Origin: Liolophura sinensis
Lineage: Eukaryota > Mollusca > Polyplacophora > Chitonida > Chitonidae
Assembly: GCF_032854445.1 (NCBI RefSeq)
Contig: NC_088295.1
Location: forward strand, 47,541,385-47,605,384
DNA: 64,000 bases
Reading direction: 5' to 3'
The notes beneath the pieces are model-generated. The model was given only the letters and a program-made list of their open reading frames with translations. It ran no database searches and was not told the origin of the DNA. This document shows, piece after piece, positions 12,536 to 23,970 of this stretch (positions within the stretch are counted from its first letter, which is position 1; every line of letters starts with the position of its first letter). Both the position numbers and the translations under genes were made by a program.

Positions 12536-14189
12536 GTGATGATGAAATAACACGAGAAATGATATAGGCGAGTGAATGAAATCAGTATCAAATCGTGCAC
12601 CATGCATGCTACTTCGTCAGTTGTTGTCAATCGATATATGTATCTCAGCTGCGTTTCGATTCCAACGGTGAATTCATGTATCCCCACCGATCCTGGACAC
12701 TGTCCAGTTTTACTTACAAGAGAGTTATAATCATTGTAAAACTTAGGCTTTTGATGGAACAACAGAACAGTTTTTGCAGTAATAACTTGTAACGTTGTCT
12801 GAAATGGCCAATTACACACGGGATCTAACAAATGCTATAAGAGGCGAGATATATACGCCATGTGCAGGACCCTTCAGTAAAGGGTAATTTACAATGTCAA
12901 ACTGAAATGTACCATGAGGAGTGTCTGTAGTTTCCTTTATATCCTGCAAAGGTAGATATTATTCAATGTCTTTGGTACAGTACAAGTTACCCCGTCCCTG
13001 CGAGTTTTATACTGAATTTTATCGCGTTTCCTGGCGAAAATACAAAAACACTGCCGGGTATCTTAACCCCATGGTCTACTATTCATAAATTGGACTAATA
13101 TAAATATTTATGCTTCTGTAATTCAAAAAGTACATGTATCTATCAATAACATGCTACCGACTCGACTGATTTTCTAAAAGCTCAGATAACAGTTAGATAT
13201 CTCTAAGTGCATGCTATAAAATGAATATCAATGACATCGTAAATCTTAAATTCAAATTTAATGATGCAAACATTTCACTTTTTTGAAATAAATTAAATTT
13301 TGCCCATGCCTTTTTCTCTTTCTGAAAAGTCCTTCTGACGGACACAACCTGGCCCAGCATCCATTGTTTTATACAACCATTGCAGAGTGGAATTTTGTCG
13401 ACTCGTGGCAATGTACGAGCGCCAGCATCAGGTAATAGTTGTTTTACTATTTTGAATAACGTACCATGATTTTAGATGTGACAGCACGTCGATCATACTA
13501 TTGACATTGCATGCGCCGCTCTCTACGCTCGCTTTACACCATTGCCACCAATAGACAAATTTGTCCTTTGGAACCTGCGTAACATAATTCCCCTGCCGTT
13601 GATAAACTTCACAAAGTAGAGAACTGAGACTGTGGCAAAGGGAAACAAATACATACATCCGACAATGATGATTACGATTCAGTATAATCAAACAATTGGT
13701 CTATATACAACAGAAATATTGAATCATGTATCGCCTTTGCTGTGTTCTGATAAGTGAACTAAATTTTGTCACTTCTATGCGGGTAATTAATTAATCAGTC
13801 ACAAATGAGTATATTTATGCATTTCGGTATTCGACTTAGGGGAAGTTAATGTTAAAGGTTGTGCATGATTAGGACCCTTTCCACGGTTACAATGACCATT
13901 ATTTATATATTTCTTTCCAAATGCAAGATGGAACATGGATGGAAATTATTGATAGTAAAAAGCATATGCGTAACAATGGCTTTAAACAAGTCGTGTCTTC
14001 TCCCGACATTAGACAGCAGCCGGAATATTGTCATTGATGTTTCCTGGTACGAATCTTATGAACTGACAGGGCTCTCAATACAAGTTGTTTACCCATACAA
14101 TACACGCACCCATCAAACATTGTGAAAAAATCTGACCAATTAAAACCAGATCATAAAGTGATATCAATTGTACAATATAAATATTTCTT
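12536..14189. other. Intergenic between the candidate gene and IRAK1BP1
   Basis: Unique AT-rich sequence. The only coding-like segment is the ORF at 13465-13629, listed separately. No RNA gene or assignable repeat was seen. Confidence 0.5.
13465..13629 (-). CDS. Isolated exon-like ORF, unknown
   Basis: A minus-strand open frame bounded by an acceptor with a pyrimidine tract (TTTCCCTTTGCCACAG) and a donor ATG|GTACGT. It encodes a soluble-looking peptide containing VYQRQGNYVTQVPKDKFVYW and SHLKSW. I found no partner exon with confidence. It could be an upstream exon of the 6755-10621 candidate or a chance ORF. Confidence 0.22.
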
Positions 14190-14384
14190 TTTTTATTTCT
14201 TTGGATTTTTAGACCCTACTCAAGAGCTTGCGAGAAACCGACAACCATCCGCAGGCTGCTGGAGGACATTTCCATGTATAACTGGAGAAGCAGCCAGAAT
14301 TGAACTCACAGCAACCGTAGTGGTAAGGGACTCCTGAGTCATTCTTTTATGCTAGCACGCTAACCACTCCACCATGGAGACACC
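14190..14384 (-). repeat. SINE family I, internally deleted
   Basis: Minus-strand copy retaining a T-rich tail, ACCATCCGCAGGCTGCTGG, the B-box region and a tRNA-like head ending at TCCACCATGGAGACACC. The core between tail and centre is deleted. It lies about 100 bp downstream of the IRAK1BP1 stop. Its tail supplies an AATAAA on the minus strand near 14192-14197. Confidence 0.7.
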
Positions 14385-14427
14385 ACAAATTATATAGGTA
14401 CATCACCAATATAGGTGATATATACAA

Positions 14428-14451
14428 TATATATATATATATATATATATA
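14428..14451. repeat. (AT)n microsatellite
   Basis: Uninterrupted AT dinucleotide run just downstream of the IRAK1BP1 stop codon. Confidence 0.9.
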
Positions 14452-14481
14452 GGTGAAAATTTCCTTGATTTCCCACCATAT

Positions 14482-16975
14482 CTACTCATTGACATATTTT
14501 GTTTTTACTTTTGGCTTTAGGTCAAAACTAACAAAGACTTTGCAAGACACCGAGACAGTTTTGCTGGAGATGCGCTGTTGTATTGAGGTTGAGTTAAGGT
14601 TATCAATGTCATCAGAGCCTCCTTCCCATTCCTTCACCTCCTCTTCCTGAATCACAGTTGGGCGGCCCACGGCCTGGTGTACAAGACACGCAATTTCCTG
14701 AGCTTTTTGCTTCGCATTGTGGATAGCCAACACACTGGCCTGACGCCTGCAAATAAAGAATAAATCAACACTTTACAGAGTTCTATTCAGAATCTTTTTT
14801 GCTTTCTTTCACACTTCTTTATACTTTCATACTTTATTTTACCTAAAGTTTGGCATGTCAAAACGCACTTTCAGAACCTCATTAAGGCTTCAAAATCATT
14901 TTATGATGCTTCTGATGTGAGGAATTAGGTTTTTCTGAAAAAGAAATTAATCAAGTTTCATGAAGAAACAGCATTGGGGATATACTCCGAGTAGCCATGT
15001 TGTAGAAACCCTTATGAACTTGGCCAATCACTAGCGCTGAAAGCGTCACATGATAATTGGCTGTCACGCCTAATAGCTCCTACGTTTTGTGACATCACTC
15101 TAGTTAGCTATAACATGGCAAAATGGTGTCACCAAATGAGTGGCTAGGTACTGACGATTGTTTGCTACTTATTTTGTTGGTAAGCGCTGTAGAATTTTTA
15201 AAATATTTTTGCAACATTTCTGGAATACTACTTTATCAGTTAATTCAGCTTTATTGGCTGCCTTCTTGTTCACTTAAAATTTTAAGTGAAATACAGTACA
15301 TGCGTACTAATGTTTACATGTATAGATGAGTTGATTTGGTTTTCACAAACTTACAACAATGACTTTAGAAATGTTATTTTTTTTTCATACAGACGCTTCT
15401 AAACAAACTAAAATAGAAAATGTACAATCATTTCTACTCATGTACACATAAATCAATCCTTCAAATATTTCAAAGCTTTTGGGCCTTCATACCTGAGATT
15501 TTCCAGGCTTTGTGCTGTGTGGTAAAATTCTGGCAGCCCTACATGAACTGTTTCGTCTAATTTTTCAACCAGGAGATTAGAGACAGACTGGCATTTCTGA
15601 AAGTCACTGAACTGAACATGTAGCTCCACATTCACTTTGTATGCAGATTCAACTCTTTGTGTCGTCTTGTACTCCTGCAGGTCAGATTCCTGAAAATATC
15701 AAAAATATCTGAATTAATTTCATAATCAAGAAAGGTTTTCTTTAATCATCACATACCCTGAGCTAGATGTTGTTTGGAATGTTATATTAATCTGCCAGTA
15801 CAATGTGCTACCCTGCCAGGGAACCACTCTCATGTGATTAATAAAATAAGTCGTCATAAAAATAAAATGAACATTTTAGCCTTGACTTTAGGCCAACATG
15901 TACACATACTCCAAGTCTATCACACTTCATGCCTTGCTGACATCTGCATGTCAGTTTTTATCATATTATGGCCAGGGGCCTTTTGCACAGGGCAACTGTA
16001 TGGTAAAGTTGACCGTAACTACCATGGCAACATATGTTTTTAACATGTGTCACCATAGTCGTTACAATGAGCTTAGACTACAATTACTTTGTGCAAGAAG
16101 TCCCAGGTCGGTAATTTTCTGGCCTAAATCTCCAGCCAAACCAGTATGAGATTCATTTGAACTGGTAATCTCACTGATGGCAGGGCCCTATATGTGGACA
16201 CATCGTTTGAAGCAGAGACTGACAATTGTCATTAGCATCTGTATTTTGAACTAATGTTCAAAATTAAGGCGTGCATCTTTCTGCAATGTTGCAAAGTATC
16301 ATCAAAGAAAAAAAGATTTGAAATTCGGACCGGCAGGTCGGATGGGCTGTGTTTCAACTAGATACTGTTCATTTAGTTTGCGGGAGCACCCGCTTAATCT
16401 CGCCTGAACCTGGGCAAGACTCCAGACATGATGATTCAGCTTACATATAGCAAGTCGTTCTCGGACCAGTCTTCAACAAACCAAAAGTCTTAACTAAGCC
16501 AAGCACCAGTCCTACTCTAGCCTTGTTAAAATTCATCGTTATATGAGTGTTACGATGAATGTCCGAATTTCAAAAGAGCACACTATAGTCCGGATGGACT
16601 ATTGTCTACTAAACTCTGATAAGAGTCTAACGGTATAGGCTTCCCCTTCGACTTTATATTCAAATACACTTGTACCTTAACACCGTGGTTGTGCAGCGTC
16701 TGAAAGACATAGTCCACCCGCCTAGATACGCTGGTTTTCGCCTCATCAATGCTGTCTTTAGTACTGGTCACCTTGATGCACAATCGACATCGATCGGGTT
16801 TTAGTGACATCTCACCCGTCGCCCAAACCTGAATCTCGCGCTCTTTGGAAATGCCTGAAGCCAAACCGGCTTGGCCGTCTAAATGCGCTCTCTTTGCCTT
16901 TGGTGGAGACGAATTTGATGACTTTATGAGCTCAGCGAACACTTTTGACGGCTGAAACGCAGCCATAATGTCCAC
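14482..16975 (-). CDS. IRAK1BP1: Interleukin-1 receptor-associated kinase 1-binding protein 1 (SIMPL)
   Basis: Three exons: 16676-16975, 15493-15689 and 14482-14746 (762 bp, 253 aa; human about 260 aa). Phases match (0, then 2), all GT-AG. Landmarks are REIQVWATGEMSLKPDR in exon 1, FLVEKLD-like NLLVEKLDETVHVGLPEFYHT in exon 2, and EEEVKEWEGG plus KVFVSFDLKPK in exon 3; these line up with human SIMPL in order. The body is the SIMPL (DUF541) fold. The first ATG (16975) and a second three codons later (MDIMAAF) are both possible starts. In vertebrates the protein binds IRAK1 and supports TNF/IL-1-driven NF-kappaB transcription; innate signalling here is inferred by orthology. It is transcribed divergently from JAGN1, about 1.6 kb away. 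Confidence 0.93.
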
Positions 16976-18562
16976 ACTGAACGTTATACTGTCAAATACC
17001 TGTCAAAATACAACAGCGTGCTTGCCGCCTATGTTTGTTTTCAGCGCGCAAGCCTCAGCTTGTGTTCGGCCCCTTAGCGCATTGAAAACGGCTAGCCCGG
17101 GCTTCAGGCCATTCCTGCCACAGCCAAGCAGGACATATCTTTTAGCCTTTCTGTAAGCATGTCTGCCTGTCCGTTTGTCAGCTACTTTACAGAAACACTT
17201 AAACAGGAACTTATATGGAATTTTGTACATGGTTAAATTTGCGCTTTCAGGTGCAGTCCAAAAATCTGTGGTGGTGATTCAAATTGGAGTCCAGATCGAG
17301 CCCTAGGAGTGAGTGAGTGAGTGAGTGAGTGTGTGCTTGGGGTTTAACGTCATATTTACAATTTTTCAGTCGTATGACGATGAAGAAGTCCTTAGAGTGC
17401 ATATTATGTACCTCCTTGTTGCAGGACGGATCTCCACCTCTCTTTTATGTAGTGCTGCGCTTTACTGAGACGACTTATAGGGTCTATGGAAGGCAAGTAT
17501 AAGCCGCTCCACCCGAGCTATTACACAGATACGGGTCAACTAGTCGTTGCACTATATCCCCTTAATGCTGAACGCCAAGCGAGGAAGCTACACCTTTCTC
17601 TTTTCAAGTCTTAGGTGTGACCCAACCCAGGACTAACCTTTGATCTACCACATCCCCAAGCAGACGATCTAACATCGAGCCCTTGGAAGTTTTAAAACTA
17701 TTCATCACCATTGAAAGATAAGGCCTGTAGGGAAGAAATGCAACAGTGTGGTTTGTGCTGTGGGAATTTGTACATGTAGTTGTGTTGGAAGTTTGCGTTT
17801 TACGGAACAATTAACATTTTTGTCACTTTTCAGCATAGCTAGCCCAAGGTGTATGCTGATCATAGTTTCAAGCACCCGGGTTCCTGGCAAGGATCAAGCA
17901 GGAGGTGAAATGCTGATTTTGGTTGATTCCTAGAGTTCAAAGTACCGGTACCATGTCATATGATGCAGAAGTTATCATATTTGAAGGCTAGACACACTCT
18001 GATTACTTTTCCAGAAAGAATTTCTTAGCTAAAAGCTATATTTTTCCATTTTTTTATGCTAAAATTTTCTTCAATGTCTATCTCACCTGAGTTAAATTCG
18101 TTTTGTTGTCTCCTCCAGTACTTCGGTCACGTGACCAAAGAATGCAACAAGAATGAGTTGATGTTTAACTTGCACGGCTATGACATCAGTGCAAACCTGT
18201 GAATAAGGCAAGCCAAAAGAAGGATTACTTTCCCGTGGAGCTATCAAGTAACTAGGTGTAAACGTTCATACAGTATTGCGTGGGTCAAAATAAGCATGTC
18301 CTACTAAATGTGCACACGTGCAACCTGGTCGAAAGTTAAACGTTTGCAGGACACCAGACCACCTTGCTTTTCACTCGCATCACCTGCTATTTACGCGAGA
18401 CTACACTACTATTTATGATTGGCACAAGCGGCTTGGCGGAAGTACTAATAGTGCCCCAGTAGAGGTCATTTTCTGTGGCTGCCCATCGTCCAGGTGGTTA
18501 ATTGTTTTTTTCGGAAATCGGTTTAGGTGGTTTTTTCAATGCCCCAGGAAGAAGACAACATT
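16976..18562. other. Shared upstream region between divergent IRAK1BP1 and JAGN1
   Basis: Head-to-head spacing of about 1.6 kb. It holds a SINE family II copy at 17311-17677 and otherwise unique sequence. Both promoters must lie here; no TATA box or CpG island is obvious by eye. Confidence 0.6.
17311..17677 (-). repeat. SINE family II, full-length with GAGT tail
   Basis: Tail of six GAGT units followed by GTTTAACGTCATATTTAC, then CTCCTTGTTGCAGGACGGAT, CTGAACGCCAAGCGAGGAAG and a degraded tRNA-like head ending near GACGATCTAAC. It lies between the IRAK1BP1 and JAGN1 promoters. Confidence 0.85.
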
Positions 18563-20124
18563 ATGCGATCACAGAAAGGTGCCAGGCCTACCGGTACAGA
18601 TGGTAGCGATTTCTGGCACAGGGAAAGTATCGCGTGGCAATACAAAATAAGGTACGTTAAGATCGAGAGATGCCGGCCGGCTTAAGTTGAACATGTAGTT
18701 GTCGACGTGACCACCCAGGCTTTGGCTAACTTAGGAACATCTCCACTTTTGGTCATCACATGCTATTCTTTTTTAATCCTCTGAAGTATAATTTCTCTGA
18801 AGAGCCTCCGGGTATCTTTTATGAGCAGGTATGGGAAGGGGAAATGTTAAGATGTGCATTTGACCAGCTAGAATGGTCAGTAAGTATTCTGTTACATGCA
18901 GGTGTAGTTAAAGGCGAAAGAGCAAAGCCCTAATGGCTCTGTAGGCAAAGGACCATTATAAAGTATTCTGTTACAGGCAGTCAAAAGTGAAACAGCAAAA
19001 TCTAAATGGCTCTGCATGCAAAGGGTCCATGATGAAGTATTCTGTCAGGGGTGGTTGAAAGCGAAACAGCAAAATTCTAATGGCTATGTGAAAGGGTCTC
19101 AAAAGTATTTTATTAAGGGTGGTCAAAAGCGAAACAGCAAATCCCTGATGGCCTTGTAGGCAGAAAAGCCATTACAAAGTATTCCTTTATGGACAGTCAA
19201 AAGCGAAACGGCAAATCCCTCATGACCCTGTAGGCAGAAAATCCCTTACAAAGTATTCCTTTATGGACAGTCAAAAGCGAAATGGCAAATCCCTCATGAC
19301 CCTGTAGGCAGAAAATCCCTTACAAAGTATTCCTTTATGGGCAATCAAAAGCGAAACAGCAATCCCTAGTTGCCCTGTAGGCAGAAAATCCCTTACAAAG
19401 TATTCCTTTATGGGCAATCAAAAGCGAAACAGCAATCCCTAGTGGCCCTGTAGGCAAAAAATCTGTTACATAGTACTCCTTTATGGGCAGTCAATAGCAA
19501 AATGTCATAATCCTTTTGGCTCTGTAGGCATTATGAATTATGATGTAATACCTCAAATAAATAAATATATGAATTTCTGCTGAGCTGATTCATGTGATTC
19601 AAGTCTCTTCTTTCTTCCCTCCCCCTTATTTCCACAGTACAATCAACAAGTCTCGTCTAAAGCTGGACATGCTAATCCATGGGATCATGTCATTCTTCAT
19701 GCTGATCCGCCTTTTGCCCGCCATCTTTGCATTTTGGGGAATCCCACAGCCACAGTTCATGAAGAGATGGCGGTTCCCACCACCTAGACCATGGGAATTT
19801 GCATGGTTCGTCAGCACTGTCGCTATTGTATTTGGCTGGAAGGCCATTCCTAGAAACGTGACTGTGTTACTAAAGCAGTACATCATCGGTACTGTGGTGT
19901 TTGGCTTACTGCCTGTCCTATATGGAATAATAGAGCAGTTCGATGACTTACTCGGTTATTTGGATAACAAGAAATTAGCGCTGTATTTTTTCACCTACCC
20001 AGCTGTGCTGGTGTGGTATATGTTTTTGGCTATTGCAGCTCAACTGCATATGTTTGGAATATATTTCTCCATTCGTCTTCTTCGGGCATGGAAGGCGAGT
20101 GAATCAAAACCTAAACTGCGGTAA
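18563..20124 (+). CDS. JAGN1: Protein jagunal homolog 1
   Basis: Two exons: 18563-18651 and 19638-20124 (576 bp, 191 aa; human 183). The donor is AG|GTACGT and the acceptor TTTCCACAG, phase 2. The N-terminus MRSQKGARPTGTDGSDFWHR matches the family signature GTDGSDFxHRE. Exon 2 has four hydrophobic segments typical of this ER tetraspan protein, including the end LAIAAQLHMFGIYF. An in-frame ATG eight codons upstream (18539) is possible, but 18563 gives the family-typical length. Jagunal proteins sit in the ER membrane and organise ER and vesicle traffic; human loss affects neutrophils. The intron carries a 74-bp minisatellite. No canonical poly(A) signal lies close to the stop; a candidate AATAAA is at 21838. 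Confidence 0.93.
18883..19530 (+). repeat. Minisatellite, 74-bp unit, about 9 copies
   Basis: Units contain AAAGTATTCCTTTATGGGCA, then AAAAGCGAAACAGCAA and CCTGTAGGCAGAAAATCCCT. The middle copies are nearly identical and the outer ones diverged, a pattern typical of unequal exchange. It lies within the single JAGN1 intron. Confidence 0.9.
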
Positions 20125-22131
20125 CAGATGAAGATGGCTCTGAACAGGGAAGAGTCTATCCCTTAACAGCATGCGGTTAATTGAAGGAGGGATTCGCCAT
20201 TTTCGAGCTGCCCCATGCTACCAGTTCCCCTGCTTGTGTTGTGTAATTTTTGTGAAGTATTTGAAGAGATGTCCAAGCCCGATGTTGAATGACACAAAAT
20301 TTCCTACGTGTAGGATGCTATAAAAAATCATCCGAGTAAGAACTTTGTTTTATTACTGGTTGTTTGGTGTGTTCTATTCATGAAACACAAATTTTCCCCA
20401 TCACATCACATAAATCTGTTTATATCCTAGGTCATGTTTGTTATATCATTCAATGTATAATTATTATTTTTTTTTTATCTTGCTGCAGAAGAAAATCTAT
20501 ACTGACTGCGAATACATGTGTAAAGCAAATTATGTTGTCCTTCTAAAGACATTTGGTAGCTGGCTACCTGTTGCAAGACATCTTGTAACTTATATGTTTT
20601 TCAACAAATCATTTATGCATTTTTTTGCACATTTTGATGGCGTGATCTTTCTTCAAGATGTAAAATGTAAATACATGTGTTCTCAAAGAAATCAACTGTG
20701 CAAGCTGCTTAGATGTTCTTGAAATTGAATTTGAGGTGGACCGATAAATCAGTTACCAACTGAGCTTCCAGTAACCTCCACATGAACGATCCTTGAAAAT
20801 CTTGCAAACATTTTCTTTCATTGATGGGGTCTCTGTATTAAAAGTTTGCCAATGACCATATGACTGGATACAAGTAAGGAGTCTAGTTGAGTCATGTCGT
20901 GATTTTACATCTATGAATGCTTATGAATTAACACAGCAAATGGGTTGAATTAAATCTGAAACTTGCAAGTATGCTAAGTTATTATAGACTAGAGTAGGGT
21001 GGAAGTTTGAGTTATGAAACCGTGTGCATACTTGCACTTCAGCACATAGGCTACTGTAAGGCTGCATGCAACAAACTTCAGTCATCTCAGTACTTGTTTT
21101 AATTATTTCTTTTTGTCTTGTATGCTGTTTTTTTTTTCATGAAATGATTGTACCATTGTTTCTTTTTACACCATATTATGCTTTGCTGGCATAATGCATC
21201 TCCTCATTTTAAAACAAGTGAGATTTAAGTTTTTTTCTTCATGAATGAAAATTACATGCAGAATGTGTATGGAAAAAGGTGTCCCCACATGTAGTTATAT
21301 GCTTTACCACAACATAATTATACAAAAAAAAACCCCCAGTTTCCCTATTCTCTGTAGTTTGTACATGTATTAGTGGTAACTACAATTAATATGTTGCAAA
21401 TCAAAATTTCCTTCGGATTGGATTGTTTAAACTTTTAACTAGTTAATTTACTATCACATATAATAATGACAATTTTTACAATTAATTGTTTTTTTTTTTT
21501 CAGTTTCTAATGAAATTACTCCAAATATGGTATGCACAAGATTTATTGTAGTGTGGTGGAATTTCATATCAATCTCTGCAACAGTTATCACTTTCATCAA
21601 ATGTTTGTTGAAAGTTAATGTTTCGCAACATCATTTAAGGACCATCTGGTGCAGAAAGAGCTCTTGTTAACATGGCAATGACGTGCAGGGTTTCACAAGT
21701 TCCTGACTTAAAAGTGGCATTATATAACATTTTTTGGAAACTCTTGCCTTCCTATTTCAACAAAATACATTTAGCTTGATTTTTTTTTTGGTCTTGTTTT
21801 TTTCTAAAAGTGCCTGTTTCATAATGTGCAATATGGTAATAAACTCTGGTGGTTGCGCTGTTCATATACAAAACGTGTTTGTTTTCTTTACCTCTAGACC
21901 ATACTCCTTACAGCATGTGCCAGTTTACATCACTGTACCCACTAGACAAGCTTGACATTTGGAACCTGTGCAATGCATGTCTTCTTTAGGCCCACATAGA
22001 GTGGAGCCAATTGTTAAAAAGTGTATTTTAAAGTTATGCCAGGCTTAAAATATCAGTCTTGTTCTAATATAAAACCAACTGGACTTCAATTAATCCTGGC
22101 CATAGCTTGTAATGCATATACCTCATGTATC
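20125..22131. other. JAGN1 3' UTR and downstream sequence
   Basis: AT-rich with several T-runs. No further coding exon was recognised. An AATAAA at 21838-21843 and an ATTAAA near 20836 are possible JAGN1 poly(A) signals. Confidence 0.5.
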
Positions 22132-22133
22132 TT

Positions 22134-22575
22134 TTGTACATTGTGTGTGAAGGAGGTAGAGGAAACTCAGCTCTCTTGTACGTTGTATGTGAAGGAGGTA
22201 GAGGAAACCTCAGCTCTCTTGTACATTGTGTGTGAAGGAGGTAGAGGAAACTCAGCTCTCTTGTATGTTGTATGTGAAGGAGGTAGAGGAAACCTCAGCT
22301 CTCTTGTACATTCTGTGTGAAGGAGGTAGAGGAAACCTCAGCTCTCTTGTACATTGTGTGTGAAGGAGGTAGAGGAAACTCAGCTCTCTTGTATGTTGTA
22401 TGCGAAGGAGGTAGAGGAAACCTCAGCTCTCTTGTACATTGTATGTAAAGGAGGTGGAGGAAACCTCAGCTCTCTTGAAAATTTTATGTGAAAAAGGCAG
22501 AGAAAACCTCAGCTCTCTTGTATGGGTACAATGTATTGTGCAAGAAACCTCAGTCAATTCTCTTGTATGTGAAGG
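22134..22575 (+). repeat. Minisatellite, 44-45-bp unit, about 9-10 copies
   Basis: Unit contains TGTGAAGGAGGTAGAGGAAA followed by CTCAGCTCTCTTGTA. Alternation between one and two C bases before TCAGCTC, and between TGTACATTG and TGTATGTTG, hints at a two-unit higher-order arrangement. It lies downstream of JAGN1. Confidence 0.9.
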
Positions 22576-22675
22576 AAACCTTACAGAGCAAACACTGCAC
22601 AAGAAATTTATACATACAATTTCTACAAAAATGATGCTAGTAATGATTTTTTTTGTGTCGATAAAGATTTATTTA

Positions 22676-22882
22676 GTTTATTTGATTGATGTCCTATGCG
22701 GTGAAGAACATTTCACTTATACAATGGCGGCCAGCATTATGTTCGGAGGAAACCCATAATCATCCGTTGCTGGCAGACCTTCCCATATACGACCGAAGAG
22801 GAAGCCGGCGTGAGCTGGACTTAAACTCACAGCAACCGCACTGGTGAGAGGGCCCTTGGTCTTTGCGCCATGCTGGCGTGCC
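22676..22882 (-). repeat. SINE family I, diverged
   Basis: Minus-strand copy with ATTTCACTTATACAATGGCG, AGGAAGCCGGCGTGAGC and a head remnant near GCGCCATGCTGGCGTGCC. It lies immediately after the 44-bp minisatellite. Confidence 0.75.
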
Positions 22883-23526
22883 ACTATCATTAAAGATTCA
22901 AGTTTCATAAAACGGTGCAAATTATTTCTCTACACCCCATAGTTCTCTCTGAAAATTTCAAAATATTAAAGAGTTTTATGGGTAGAAGAAGCTGGAGTGA
23001 ACTACTGACCCTTGCATGTTACTTGTGCTGATGAGCTTTCCTCAAGCGTGTATAAAGACACAGACAACCACATGTACAACCACTGGTGCAAGAGAAAAGG
23101 TCTTCAAGAAACACAAGGCTGAGCAAACCACCATCCAAGGTCCGTACAAACAGCAAGAGCGGGGGAATCCACAAATTCTCTGCCCAAGATCAGGATTGAA
23201 CATGTACCTGGTCTGCCTCATAGCTGGGAGTTGTGTACAGAGCTGCCGGTACATGTCATTCCCAGTAAAGAAGTATAGACTAGTCCACAAGATAAATGTT
23301 CAACGTAAACAGCTGAAATAACACGGTTAATCATATTAACACCTGACCGAAAACATGTTGCAAACAAAGCCTTTCCGTGAATGAAAAGAACTCGCTGACA
23401 AATCGTAAGAAAATGATGAGTAAATTTATTACCAACAATCATAATGTTATGTTATATGACAACTGATTCCTCGAACAGTAATGTGTATCATCAAAAGGCA
23501 GTATTAATGATAAAAGATTTTGGCAC

Positions 23527-23537
23527 TTTATTTTATT
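23527..23537 (-). terminator. Candidate ORC3 poly(A) signal
   Basis: Two overlapping AATAAA hexamers on the minus strand, about 405 bp downstream of the ORC3 stop codon. Confidence 0.5.
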
Positions 23538-23679
23538 TCCCAACATAGTAATATGCCAATAAACCACCCATTTACTTATCCATTAACTTTTATTTTCTTG
23601 TACTTAGCAGTTACTGACACCTACAAGTAGCAATGTAATACTGCCAGCTACACCATGTTGGCCACGATGAAAAGAGCAG

Positions 23680-23970
23680 GAAGTTCTGAGAGTCTAATAA
23701 TCCTGTGTACAGCCAATCAGCATTCACCCTAGGTTAACATCATCAAGGAGTATGATGTTCTGAGAGACTAGCTCTCCTGTGTACAGCCCATCTGCATTTT
23801 CTCCCAAGGTTAACGTCGTCAAGGAGTATGATCTTCTGAGAGACTAACTCTCCTGTGTACAGCCAATCAGCATCTTGTCCGGACTTACATCACAAAGCAG
23901 TATCATGTTCTGAGAGACTAACTACCCTGTATATGGCCAATCAGCACCCTCCCCAAGTTAACCTTGCCAC
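23680..23970. repeat. Tandem repeat, 75-bp unit, 4 copies, overlapping the ORC3 stop
   Basis: TTCTGAGAG recurs at 23684, 23758, 23834 and 23908. Each unit carries GTACAGCCAATCAGCA and a GTTAAC a few bases later. The last copy includes the final coding bases of ORC3 (minus strand GTTAACTTGGGGAGGGTGC TGA). The other three are non-coding degenerate copies in the 3' UTR. Confidence 0.8.

Noticed and set aside
18318-18650. 110-aa plus-strand ORF overlapping JAGN1 exon 1
   Set aside because: It is in a different frame from the GTDGSDF-containing exon and has no family similarity.
22021-22320. 99-aa plus-strand ORF with repeated CEGGRGN
   Set aside because: Minisatellite-derived; the unit length only accidentally preserves the frame.
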